The translations under genes and the position numbers were made by a program. 39,670 nucleotides of DNA from Chlamydiales bacterium. Lineage in GTDB: Bacteria; Chlamydiota; Chlamydiia; Chlamydiales; JARBTN01. Location: NCBI GenBank assembly GCA_029240195.1, contig JARBTN010000003.1, positions 1 to 39,670 on the forward strand, read 5' to 3'. Shown here one piece after another: positions 1 through 7,023 of this stretch. Each line of letters starts with the position of its first letter. Position 1 is the first letter of the stretch. The notes under the pieces are model-generated. The model worked only from the letters and a program-made list of their open reading frames with translations, was not told the DNA's origin and searched no databases.

Positions 1-192
1 GAAGAGCATTATTCTTTCAAAGAGGCGCTAGCGCTTTGCCAGTCTTTTAGCATATGGAACCTATTCTCAGCTGAACAGCAAAAGAAACTTTTGCCTGATT
101 TGACCTCATTTTTAAAAGAGCATTTTGAAGATAAACCTTGGTCAAGGCGCGTCTGCTTTAAAGGGATCTTGCTGAGCCAAGAGCCCATCTAG
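1..192 (+). CDS. C-terminal end of an unknown protein (5' cut by window edge)
   Basis: Frame 1 is open from the first base to a TAG at 190-192 and encodes the last 63 residues of a protein. I do not recognise the family. It ends in a helical stretch containing LLPDLTSFLKEHFE followed by a short basic tail. The same motif recurs, degraded, at 4542-4592 (LLPDLQAFLEKHF), so this protein had at least one paralogue nearby. The IS element that follows inserted about 40 bases after the stop and does not interrupt this gene. The codon pattern looks coding. No function can be inferred. Confidence 0.6.
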   Translation, partial: EEHYSFKEALALCQSFSIWNLFSAEQQKKLLPDLTSFLKEHFEDKPWSRRVCFKGILLSQEPI

Positions 193-223
193 CACATCAG
201 TTTTTTAAGATAAGCAAAAGGCT
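193..223 (+). repeat. copy A of a dispersed intergenic sequence
   Basis: The bases right after the first stop codon, cacatcagtttttt (193-206) and then ttttaagataagcaaaaggct (203-223), both recur at 6837-6850 and 6913-6933 with one mismatch. In the second place they are separated by about 60 extra bases. The shared T-run at the junction suggests that copy A lost the middle by deletion between short T tracts, or that the other gained it. Confidence 0.55.
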
Positions 224-231
224 CTTGAGGG

Positions 232-251
232 CAGGGCAATTTCATGAAAAA
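232..251 (+). repeat. left terminal inverted repeat of the IS
   Basis: cagggcaatttcatgaaaaa is the exact reverse complement of 1471-1490. The target duplication ctcttgaggg (222-231) abuts it directly. Confidence 0.9.
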
Positions 252-310
252 TTCTTGATAGCGGAATTTATTTGAAGGTAGACTCTTCGCCAAACTATAG
301 AGAGGTAGTT

Positions 311-1480
311 ATGGCAGACGAAGATCTAGATAAAGAAAATTGCGCAATTTTTAAAGAAACGCTTCGAGAATATTTTGGTGAAATGGAGGATTATCGTCGT
401 CAAGGCAGTGTATCACACCGACTTATAGACATCTTATTTATAACGATATGTGCCGTGATCAGTGGGGCCAATCATCTCAAAGCTGTAGCAGTTTATGCAG
501 AACGCAAACAGAAGTGGCTCATAGAGATTTTAGGTTTAACTAATGGGGTGCCGTCTTACACGACTTTTTGGACTGTCTTTGCCTTATTAGAACCTGGAGC
601 TTTAGAGAAATGCTTTACAAATTGGGTGTAATCGAAAGTTAAGCTTGAAAAGGGAAGCGTGGTTAGCATTGACGGCAAGGCGCAAAGAGGAACAGCGAAA
701 AGCGGGCAACCCTATTCGTTCGTTCATATTGTCAGCGCATGGGCTACAGCCAATCACCTTACTCTAGGGCAGTTAAAAGTAGATGATAAATCCAATGAGA
801 TAACAGCAATCCCTCAGCTCTTGGAAGTTCTTGATATAGAAGGTACAATAGTAACAATTGATGCAATTGGCTGCCAGGCTGATATAGCAGCAGGAATTAA
901 AGATAAAGGAGCGGACTACGTGCTGTCTCTAAAAGGCAATCAAGAATCTTTGGTCGATGAGGTGGAAAATTATTTTACCCAAGCTGAGGCGGTCAATTTT
1001 GAAGGGTTGCCTTGTGATGCTATAGGATCAAAAGAGATAGGCCATGGTAGAATAGAAAAACGCGAGATATATGTCACCGAGGACGTGGACTGGCTCCCTC
1101 AGAAAAGCAAGTGGCGCAATCTCAAAAGCATCATCATGATAAAAAGTGAACGTTCGCTACCTGGTAAAGCCCTATCTTCTGAAAAGAGATATTACATATC
1201 GAGTTTGCCTGCTTGTGCGCTGAAAATTGCTGATGCTATTCGAAAGCACTGGGGAATTGAAAATCAGGCTCATTGGATTTTAGATGTTGCCTTCCGAGAA
1301 GATGAGCAGGATGCCAATGCAGGAAATATCGCTGAGAACATGTCCTTAATACGGCGGTTAGCTTTGAACCTGCTTAAACAAGAGAAGAGTGCTAAGTGCG
1401 GAATAGAAGTAAAACGTCAAATGTCTGGATGGGATAATAATTATTTATTGAAAGTGGTGGGTATAAACTATTTTTCATGA
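311..1480 (+). pseudogene. ISAs1-family transposase interrupted by one in-frame stop
   Basis: The two open stretches (to 631 and from 659) lie in the same frame and are separated only by a TAA at 629-631. Reading the TAA as CAA (Gln) gives a 389-residue protein, a normal size for ISAs1 transposases. The N-terminal part has the ISAs1 associated domain (FGEMEDYRRQGSVSHRLIDI, then NGVPSYTTFW). The rest has the DDE catalytic region: Asp in SIDGKAQRG, Asp in VTIDAIGCQ, Glu in the HWGIENQAHWILDVAF region. I chose ATG 311 because AGAGAGG ends five bases before it; the frame is open further up to TTG 272. The gene is otherwise intact, so the nonsense change looks recent. It would give a 106-residue truncated product from ATG 311. 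Confidence 0.88.
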
Positions 1481-1490
1481 AATTGCCCTG
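1471..1490 (-). repeat. right terminal inverted repeat of the IS
   Basis: Exact inverted copy of 232-251. It contains the transposase stop codon and is followed by the second copy of the 10-bp target duplication (1491-1500). Confidence 0.9.
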
Positions 1491-1603
1491 CTCTTGAGGG
1501 AACCCGTTCATTTCAAAAAATGACGGCTCTATTGCAACAAATAAAATCTTATCTTATAACAGCCAATCAAGTTATTTGTGCTTATACATAAAAATGAGGC
1601 TCT

Positions 1604-3874
1604 GTGTTTTATAATTCATCTCCTCTATTCTCAGTAAATCCTGATCCTACAAGCAGCCCCTTCTTCGAAGAAGAGCAGCGACCCTTTCTTTCCAATCTGC
1701 CTGATAGGCTCGATTGGATGGGGTTAGAAGACAACCCAGAACTCCTCTATTTCGAGCAGGTTCCAACAGAGCAAGGCCCCCTTTTCAAAGTGAGGCCAAA
1801 TGTCTGCTTGCACTCAGCCCTTTTTAACTCTTTTTTAAAAGAGTTGAACACTCAAATTGGCCCTTTACGTGTAGACTTAAGCCCTTGCTCTAAAAAACAA
1901 ATCCTAGCCTTTTTACAGCATGAAGTGGCCAAAAAAACTGTTTTTTTAAAACTAAACAGCGCACAAGCCGGCCTAAAGCCTGAACTAAAGAGGCTCAAAA
2001 AAGAAATTCAAAGGGTTGTCCATTTGACAGAGCAATTCTTTGAAAAACACCAATTCTCTATCAATGCCCTTTCAGAAGATTGTTATTTCTATAATAACCA
2101 AGAGCTGGATCAACAAAATGGGACAAAAGAAATCGACTTTCTGAGTCTCCCCTTTGCCTATCTAGAAACCGATGTGAACCAATTATCAAAAGCATTTGCA
2201 AAAGGAACTCAAAGGATTAAGGAAAACTTTTGGCAAGAATACATTTTTACCGAGAAAACCTCTTTTCTCAACAATATAGGCGATCATCTAGAGGAGCTGC
2301 CCCATCTACAAGTGGTCGACTTAGAAGAAAGAACGCTTTTCCCTTTGCCTTCGATGGCTGCACCTGAAAGCTTGCTCAACATAAAAGAGGGCGCGATATC
2401 TGCTGCGTCTAATGAGGTGACTTTGCTCGATTTGCCGCTGGAAATCCAAAGACACATCTTCTCTTTTTTAGACCACCAAAAGCCAATGAGAGGCGTATGC
2501 CGCACCTTTACCCCCTATTTCACCTGCTCCTCAAAGATGCCTCTTTTCAAGCTGCAGCAAGCCTCAAGCTTTGATCTGGACCTGGCTTCTTTTCATGCCT
2601 TTTTAGATCGCTTAAATTTGATCGATGGCTTCTTTGGAGTAGATCTAACCCTGTGCTCTCAAAAACAGCTGTTTGCTTTTCTGCAGCATGAGGTAGCAAG
2701 CAAAGTCGATTTTTTAAAAATAGATCTAGAGGAAACGTGCTTAAACAGCAAACTGGTCCAGCTGAGAACTTGCCTGACAGCAATTACAGAGATAGCCCAG
2801 CCATTGTTCCAACAGCTGCAAGCAAGCCACCAAACAAGTCAGACTGACCAGGCGGTTAATAGCGGCCAAGAAAACGCTCTTCCTTTCACCGATTTAGAAG
2901 GTCATCTCGATAAGCTAACCTACTATTTCCATGAGAGTATCCAAACCCTTTTAAGGTGCAGTGCCTCGCCAGATATGCCATCAGTTCAAGCTTTCCTAGC
3001 GCCGGTAGATAAAGCTCTTCTATCAAAAATGACCTCTCATCTAAGAATTTTGGCCCATTTAAAAGCATTGGATGCCGGAAACGGCGGGAACTCTTACCAA
3101 GTGCTCAGGGCATTTCTTCCCTACACTCCCAATTTAGAGGTCTTTAAATCTTACTGTTATTGGAGTGATAAGGAAGAAGATGCACAGGCGCTTTTAAAGC
3201 TAGCTCCTTCGACCCTCTCTTATCTCAATCAATACCAAATAGTTCAGGATTTAGGCCGGCAAGAATTGGGCGCGCTAATTGAGAGAGGAAAACTCTCTCG
3301 TCTTAAAGCGCTAAAGCTTTATGAGGCCTTGGATGAGAACTCTTGGAGCTTGCGCAGGCTCTTTTTGAGCCATTTAAAGCAGCTTGAGTACTTAGAGTAC
3401 GCCCCAGCTATATTTCCCTGTAATCTCTTTCTTCCTAAAAAGGGCCCTCCCCTTTTCCCCCATTTAAAAACTTTTGTCGTCGACCAATGCGAGTTTTTTG
3501 ATAACTGTGATATAGAAGAAGAAATGCTTGATTGGAAAAAGCTGCGCCGCCATTCTCCCGAGCTTAAGCACGTGATTTTTGTCGGGGCTGTTAACATCGG
3601 CCTACAAGCCGGATCTAGCTATCGGATTCCCTCCTATCAAAGAGAAGAGGGTGCTCCGCCTTTAGCTCAATTAACCCCAAAGCCTGTCGAGTTTGACCAA
3701 ATGGAAGGTGACGAAAGCTTGCTTCTTAAGGTGATCAATTATTTTGAAGGAGAAGGAATCCAAATCATCTTTGCTAAAAAAGAGTTTGACCTCTCCCTAT
3801 TTAGACCCTCTTTTTCTAATCCTAAACTCAATCGACTGTTGAACGATTTGCAATTTTTTGATGAAGGGTATTGA
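1604..3874 (+). CDS. F-box domain protein with an internal duplication, putative effector
   Basis: 756 residues from a GTG preceded by GAGG four bases upstream. Residues about 273-310 form an F-box: LLDLPLEIQRHIFSFLD followed by MRGVCRTF. F-box proteins recruit substrates to Skp1-Cullin ubiquitin ligases in eukaryotes; expanded F-box families are known in amoeba-infecting chlamydiae, where they are thought to be injected into the host. The protein carries two diverged copies of one unit. Residues about 68-150 (FLKELN, VDLSPCSKKQILAFLQHEVA) match about 320-405 (FLDRLN, VDLTLCSQKQLFAFLQHEVA). A second matching block is HLEELPHLQVVDL (about 228-240) versus HLRILAHLKALDA near 475. The C-terminal third has Leu-rich segments resembling leucine-rich repeats. 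No signal peptide or membrane segment is visible, which fits a type III substrate. Export and host role are inferences. The 3' end may be altered by a frameshift (see 3861-3998). Confidence 0.85.
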   Translation: MFYNSSPLFSVNPDPTSSPFFEEEQRPFLSNLPDRLDWMGLEDNPELLYFEQVPTEQGPLFKVRPNVCLHSALFNSFLKELNTQIGPLRVDLSPCSKKQILAFLQHEVAKKTVFLKLNSAQAGLKPELKRLKKEIQRVVHLTEQFFEKHQFSINALSEDCYFYNNQELDQQNGTKEIDFLSLPFAYLETDVNQLSKAFAKGTQRIKENFWQEYIFTEKTSFLNNIGDHLEELPHLQVVDLEERTLFPLPSMAAPESLLNIKEGAISAASNEVTLLDLPLEIQRHIFSFLDHQKPMRGVCRTFTPYFTCSSKMPLFKLQQASSFDLDLASFHAFLDRLNLIDGFFGVDLTLCSQKQLFAFLQHEVASKVDFLKIDLEETCLNSKLVQLRTCLTAITEIAQPLFQQLQASHQTSQTDQAVNSGQENALPFTDLEGHLDKLTYYFHESIQTLLRCSASPDMPSVQAFLAPVDKALLSKMTSHLRILAHLKALDAGNGGNSYQVLRAFLPYTPNLEVFKSYCYWSDKEEDAQALLKLAPSTLSYLNQYQIVQDLGRQELGALIERGKLSRLKALKLYEALDENSWSLRRLFLSHLKQLEYLEYAPAIFPCNLFLPKKGPPLFPHLKTFVVDQCEFFDNCDIEEEMLDWKKLRRHSPELKHVIFVGAVNIGLQAGSSYRIPSYQREEGAPPLAQLTPKPVEFDQMEGDESLLLKVINYFEGEGIQIIFAKKEFDLSLFRPSFSNPKLNRLLNDLQFFDEGY

Positions 3875-3998
3875 AAAGCTCAGACAAGAGAACCCATCTT
3901 TGGTAGAGGCAAAGGCTCCTGAAGAAATTAAGTCTGCGGAGGAAAAGCCAGAGGAATCAGCACTCCCAGAATTTTCTGGCATATTTGCCCCTCATTAA
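3861..3998 (+). other. Out-of-frame 45-codon acidic tail after the F-box gene
   Basis: An ATG at 3861, inside the last codons of the F-box gene, opens a 45-codon frame rich in Glu and Lys (KAPEEIKSAEEKPEES) that ends at TAA 3996-3998. It directly follows a run of six T (3854-3859). Removing one T would fuse this frame to the F-box protein and lengthen it by about 45 residues. The last dozen codons lie inside the duplicated flhF-region fragment, so the true original end of the F-box gene was probably replaced. It could be a small overlapping gene, a frameshifted C-terminus, or chance. Confidence 0.4.
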
Positions 3999-4138
3999 AG
4001 TCTATATTTTAAGCACTGACCAGCATCCGAAGGTATTGGTATTCCAGCGCATTTTGTAAAACCAAAAGCTTTCGAGCAATCTCAAAGCGGTCGATGGCCT
4101 GGATATCTTCTAAATGCGAGCCAGAAGATGGGTAGCTG
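3963..4138 (-). repeat. 176-bp duplicate of the flhF 3' end and next gene start
   Basis: This stretch matches 8204-8379 base for base with only scattered substitutions and no gaps, from ctcccagaattttctgg to ggtagctg. The source region holds, on the minus strand, the last about 43 codons of flhF, the spacer with the ribosome-binding site, and the first codons (MPENSG) of the small membrane-protein gene. Here both genes are cut off, so this is a dead fragment. Several substitutions (for example gtgttggtactccgg versus gtattggtattccag) show that the copy is not brand new. Confidence 0.9.
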
Positions 4139-4165
4139 CTCTTCGGCGTCGGCCAGAAAATTGCC

Positions 4166-4534
4166 TTGCAAGAACTCGCCTACCCCGTCTATGCTGATAC
4201 GGTCTCAATCTTAGGCTCGACTGAGCTCGAATACCTTCCCTGCTGCCCAGAAAATCAATTGTGCCCCCCGCTTTCTCAAAATTCCAATATCCTCCTTGGC
4301 TGGACCATCGTGCCCAAAGCGCTCCGCTTCACTGACGACTATCGCCTGCACGACGACTTCGAACGCATCGCCAGCACGTTCTTCAATGGCCCCTCTCTCA
4401 TCTCTGAAGCCAGAGGTATCGCTGCCCTTAGCGAGGAGGAAAAAAAAGGGGAAAGGCTCCTCGCCTCTCCCCTTAAACCCTCTTCTCCCAAAAGACTGAC
4501 CGCATTTGCTAAAAGGGCTTCTAAAATAACTTAG
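4166..4534 (+). CDS. Doubtful hypothetical protein or gene fragment
   Basis: An open frame of 122 codons starting at TTG, without a clear ribosome-binding site. The stretch WTIVPKALRFTDDYRLHDDF looks protein-like, but the antisense strand between about 4215 and 4440 also has a long stop-free frame with reasonable composition, so I cannot decide the strand. The region begins right at the end of the duplicated flhF fragment, and its last third runs through a terminator hairpin (4446-4474), which argues that at least that part is not coding. It is best read as a fragment of an unrecognised gene. Confidence 0.2.
   Translation: MQELAYPVYADTVSILGSTELEYLPCCPENQLCPPLSQNSNILLGWTIVPKALRFTDDYRLHDDFERIASTFFNGPSLISEARGIAALSEEEKKGERLLASPLKPSSPKRLTAFAKRASKIT
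4446..4474 (-). terminator. Intrinsic terminator on the minus strand
   Basis: A 12-bp stem with one mismatch (4446-4457 with 4463-4474, loop tcctc) is followed on the minus strand by eight or more T. It lies about 130 bases past the LysR stop codon and would end that transcript, unless it belonged to a gene now lost. Confidence 0.65.
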
Positions 4535-4541
4535 GACTTTT

Positions 4542-4592
4542 GAGCAAAAGTTTTTATTGCCAGACCTCCAGGCATTTTTAGAAAAGCATTTT
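4542..4592 (+). pseudogene. Fossil tail of a paralogue of the gene at 1-192
   Basis: Seventeen codons read EQKFLLPDLQAFLEKHF, clearly related to EQQKKLLPDLTSFLKEHF at the end of the first gene of the window. There is no start codon and no longer frame around it, and the LysR gene begins on the opposite strand about ten bases later. This is a remnant left by rearrangement. Confidence 0.55.
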
Positions 4593-4601
4593 GCAAACCC
4601 T

Positions 4602-5492
4602 TCAAATAAAAGGCCCTTTTGCTTTGATCTTTTCTTCTATGAAGTCGATAAAAGTGCGCACTTTGCTAGGCAGATGGCGGCGCTTGGGAAAGGCCACATA
4701 AAGGGCAATCTCCGGCAGGCTTTCTGATGGGAAGAGCTCAATTAAATCCCCTTGTTCCATCAAAGGAAGGGCAGCATAGCGATGCACCTTGATGATGCCA
4801 AGCCCTTCTTTAGCCAGCTGCAGCAAAGTCTCTGTATCGTTGACCCTTAGATAGGGGATGAAAGGCTCTTTGGCAGAGAAAGGCACGGGAATTTCCTCTT
4901 CAAGGCGCCGGCGGCTATGGCTGATATAGCGGTGTTTGAGCACGTCTTCTAACTTATCTAAATATCCCCACTTTTTCAAGTAGGCGGGAGAGACGCAAAA
5001 GCAATACCGTGTGGTGGCAATCCTCCTTTGAATCACATCGCCGATAGCGGATACACTCATTCCAATCTGCACATCGATCCCCTCCTGCAAAAGATCAGGG
5101 ACCCGCTCGGCCAGTTCCAATTCGAGATGGATGGCGGGATAGGCGCTTAAAAACTCTTGCAGATGGGGTGTAATATGAGACATCGCAAAGTGGCGCCCGC
5201 TCACCACCCTTAAAAGACCCTGCGGCACCGCTTTTGTCTTGAGTACTAAACTGTCCAGAGCATCCACCTCTTCAAAGATGCGCCGGCATTGCTCACAATA
5301 AATTTTGCCCACATCCGTCAATTGCACATGGCGCGTCGAACGGGTCAGAAGACTTAAACCCAGTTCCGCCTCTAATTTATTGAGCTGTTTGCTGATAGCT
5401 GCAGCCGTCACATTGAGCTCTCTGGCCGCCGCCGCCAAGCTCCCCTTTTGCACGACGAGCAGCAAAGAGCGCATTTGAGTGAGATCGGCCAT
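4602..5492 (-). CDS. LysR-family transcriptional regulator
   Basis: 296 residues from ATG 5492; an earlier in-frame TTG (5498) adds two residues and is less likely. The N-terminus is a typical LysR winged helix-turn-helix: MRSLLLVVQKGSLAAAARELN, then VTAAAISKQLNKLEAELG and LLTRSTRHVQLTDVG. The remaining about 200 residues are the effector-binding fold, including the late GLGIIKVHRYAALP segment. Its length is normal. It is divergent from the Bcr/CflA efflux gene with a 102-base spacer that contains two short palindromes, the usual arrangement for a LysR protein controlling its neighbour in response to a small molecule. The ligand cannot be inferred. The 3' end is followed by a terminator at 4446-4474. 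Confidence 0.9.
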   Translation of the reverse strand: MADLTQMRSLLLVVQKGSLAAAARELNVTAAAISKQLNKLEAELGLSLLTRSTRHVQLTDVGKIYCEQCRRIFEEVDALDSLVLKTKAVPQGLLRVVSGRHFAMSHITPHLQEFLSAYPAIHLELELAERVPDLLQEGIDVQIGMSVSAIGDVIQRRIATTRYCFCVSPAYLKKWGYLDKLEDVLKHRYISHSRRRLEEEIPVPFSAKEPFIPYLRVNDTETLLQLAKEGLGIIKVHRYAALPLMEQGDLIELFPSESLPEIALYVAFPKRRHLPSKVRTFIDFIEEKIKAKGPFI

Positions 5493-5507
5493 TGCCAACT
5501 TTTGGTT

Positions 5508-5578
5508 ATCAATTGATGAATTTTAGTGCGATTCTAAACAAATTAGATATTTTGTACCATATAGGCTGAATCGATTCA
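5508..5578. promoter_or_regulatory. Divergent LysR / efflux control region
   Basis: The spacer between the divergent genes contains two perfect palindromes, atcaattgat (5508-5517) and tgaatcgattca (5567-5578). The second lies three bases before the efflux gene's AAGGAG (5582-5587), so binding there could block expression. LysR proteins usually bind imperfect dyads in such spacers. The assignment as operators is inference. Confidence 0.45.
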
Positions 5579-5594
5579 ATCAAGGAGATTCATC

Positions 5595-6806
5595 ATGACT
5601 GCTGTGCAAATCTCGGCCACCCTGCTCATTGCTTTGGTCGGCTTGCCTCAAATTAGCGAGACCATCTATACCCCGGCTCTGCCAGATGTCGCTCAAGGAT
5701 TAAATACCAGCGCCTCTCTGGTAGAAGCCTCCCTTGCCATTTACTTCTTAGGATTTGCTGCCGGTGTCGCCCTTTGGGGGGCAGTCTCCGATGCAATCGG
5801 CCGCCGCTCGGCCATGCTATCAGGTCTGATGATCTATGCCCTTAGTACAGCAGTCTGTGGTTTTTCCATGCATATTGAGTCACTGTTGCTCGCTCGCTTC
5901 CTGCAGGCTTTTGGTGCAAGCGTCGGCTCCGTGATTACTCAGACAATTTTACGCGATGCCTATGATGGCAAGCAAAGAGCACGCCTCTTTTCCGTGATGT
6001 CTGGCGCCTTAGCCTTTTCTCCTGCAATTGGCCCGCTCCTCGGCGGTTTCTTAAGCCAATATGGCGGATGGCGGGCAAATTTTGCTTTCTTATTTCTCTT
6101 ATCTCTCATCATGCTGGCTTGGTCTTATCTAGCGCTTCCAGAGACGCGGCCAGCTCATCTCAAGCGGCCAAGCGTAAAGCAAGTAAAGGCTCTCTTCCAA
6201 CAGATGGTGAGCTCAAAGATGTTATTTGGCCATATTCTGTTGATTGCCTCGGCAAATAGCATCATCTTTGGATTTTACCAAGAAGCCCCCTTTGTCTTTA
6301 TTGAACAATTGGAGATGGCACCAAGCCATTACGGCCTTTTAGGGTTGCTGATCGCCTTAGCGTCGCTCATTGCAGCCAGGATCTCTTATCAGCTGAACTT
6401 AAACTCCAATCCGGAAAAGGTCATTGTCCTGGGCGCCATTTGCTCTATCTTAGGTAGCATAGCTTTTGCTCTGCAAGTGGGAAGCAATCTCTTCACCGGC
6501 CACCTAGGGTCTTTGAGCTTTGCTCTTTTAGCGCTATTTTTCGTCTTCCTAGGCATCGGATTGGTGATTCCCAATAGTTTAAGCATTGCCCTTAAACCCT
6601 ATCAGGCAGCAGTCGGCACCGCGGGATCCCTTTTTGGCGGGATTTATTATCTGCTCATTGCTGCAAGCACTTGGCTGATGAGCGGGCTGCACAATGGAAC
6701 AGCTAGCCCTCTCTCTTTCTATATCATGGCTTTGAGCGCCTTGCTCTATGTCGGGAGCCAGCTCATTCGAAAAGAGGCCGATCAGCAAAAAACGCCATGC
6801 ATTTGA
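5595..6806 (+). CDS. Bcr/CflA-type multidrug efflux transporter (MFS)
   Basis: 403 residues from an ATG with AAGGAG seven bases upstream. About 12 hydrophobic segments fit a major-facilitator drug:proton antiporter in the inner membrane. Family marks are visible: YTPALPDVAQGL in the first loop, the motif A loop GAVSDAIGRRSAM after helix 2, the Arg of LLLARFLQAFGAS in helix 4, and the antiporter motif C SPAIGPLLGGFL in helix 5, followed by GGWRANFAFL. The length matches Bcr/CflA proteins. Control by the divergent LysR protein is likely from position. The exported compound is unknown. A long bidirectional terminator closes the gene. Confidence 0.92.
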   Translation: MTAVQISATLLIALVGLPQISETIYTPALPDVAQGLNTSASLVEASLAIYFLGFAAGVALWGAVSDAIGRRSAMLSGLMIYALSTAVCGFSMHIESLLLARFLQAFGASVGSVITQTILRDAYDGKQRARLFSVMSGALAFSPAIGPLLGGFLSQYGGWRANFAFLFLLSLIMLAWSYLALPETRPAHLKRPSVKQVKALFQQMVSSKMLFGHILLIASANSIIFGFYQEAPFVFIEQLEMAPSHYGLLGLLIALASLIAARISYQLNLNSNPEKVIVLGAICSILGSIAFALQVGSNLFTGHLGSLSFALLALFFVFLGIGLVIPNSLSIALKPYQAAVGTAGSLFGGIYYLLIAASTWLMSGLHNGTASPLSFYIMALSALLYVGSQLIRKEADQQKTPCI

Positions 6807-6836
6807 AAATCTTGTCGTTCGTCACTAACGTCTAGA

Positions 6837-6933
6837 CACATCAGTTTTTTCCTGTTAAACGACGCTAAAGCGACCAAGGCTTTAGTTTTTGCAAGAGCAC
6901 TTTCGAGAGCGCTTTTAAGATAAGTAAAAGGCT
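6837..6933 (+). repeat. copy B of a dispersed intergenic sequence
   Basis: Its outer parts match 193-223 (copy A). Its inner part holds cctgttaaacgacgctaaag (6851-6870), which recurs at 12221-12240 and 20846-20865 with two or three changes. All copies lie between genes. The right end runs into the left arm of the terminator at 6922. Confidence 0.5.
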
Positions 6934-6976
6934 TCAATCCATGGGCGATAGGCCCATGGATTGAAGCCTTTTACTT
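6922..6976. terminator. Long bidirectional terminator between efflux gene and fliA
   Basis: A perfect 25-bp inverted repeat (6922-6946 with 6952-6976) separated by a five-base loop. Both sides carry an aaaagg/ccttttact edge, giving T-rich ends in either direction. It sits between the convergent efflux gene and fliA and can stop both transcripts. Confidence 0.8.
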
Positions 6977-7023
6977 GATTGGACAAGGATTCCAAAGGGT
7001 CAGGGCCTTGTAGCCCTTTCCTC

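Larger units (their letters stand above)
232..1490. mobile_element. ISAs1-type insertion sequence, complete, with target-site duplication
   Basis: The element is 1259 bp long and is bounded by perfect 20-bp terminal inverted repeats at 232-251 and 1471-1490. It is flanked by a 10-bp direct repeat, ctcttgaggg, at 222-231 and 1491-1500, the size of target duplication expected for the ISAs1 family. It carries one transposase gene that nearly fills it; the transposase TGA stop lies inside the right repeat. Perfect repeats and perfect target duplication indicate a recent insertion. The single internal stop in the transposase means this copy probably cannot move without help from another copy. Confidence 0.92.

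Noticed and set aside
3797-3982. 61-codon minus-strand frame starting MPENSG
   Set aside because: It only borrows the start of the small membrane-protein gene through the 176-bp duplication, then runs antisense through the F-box gene.
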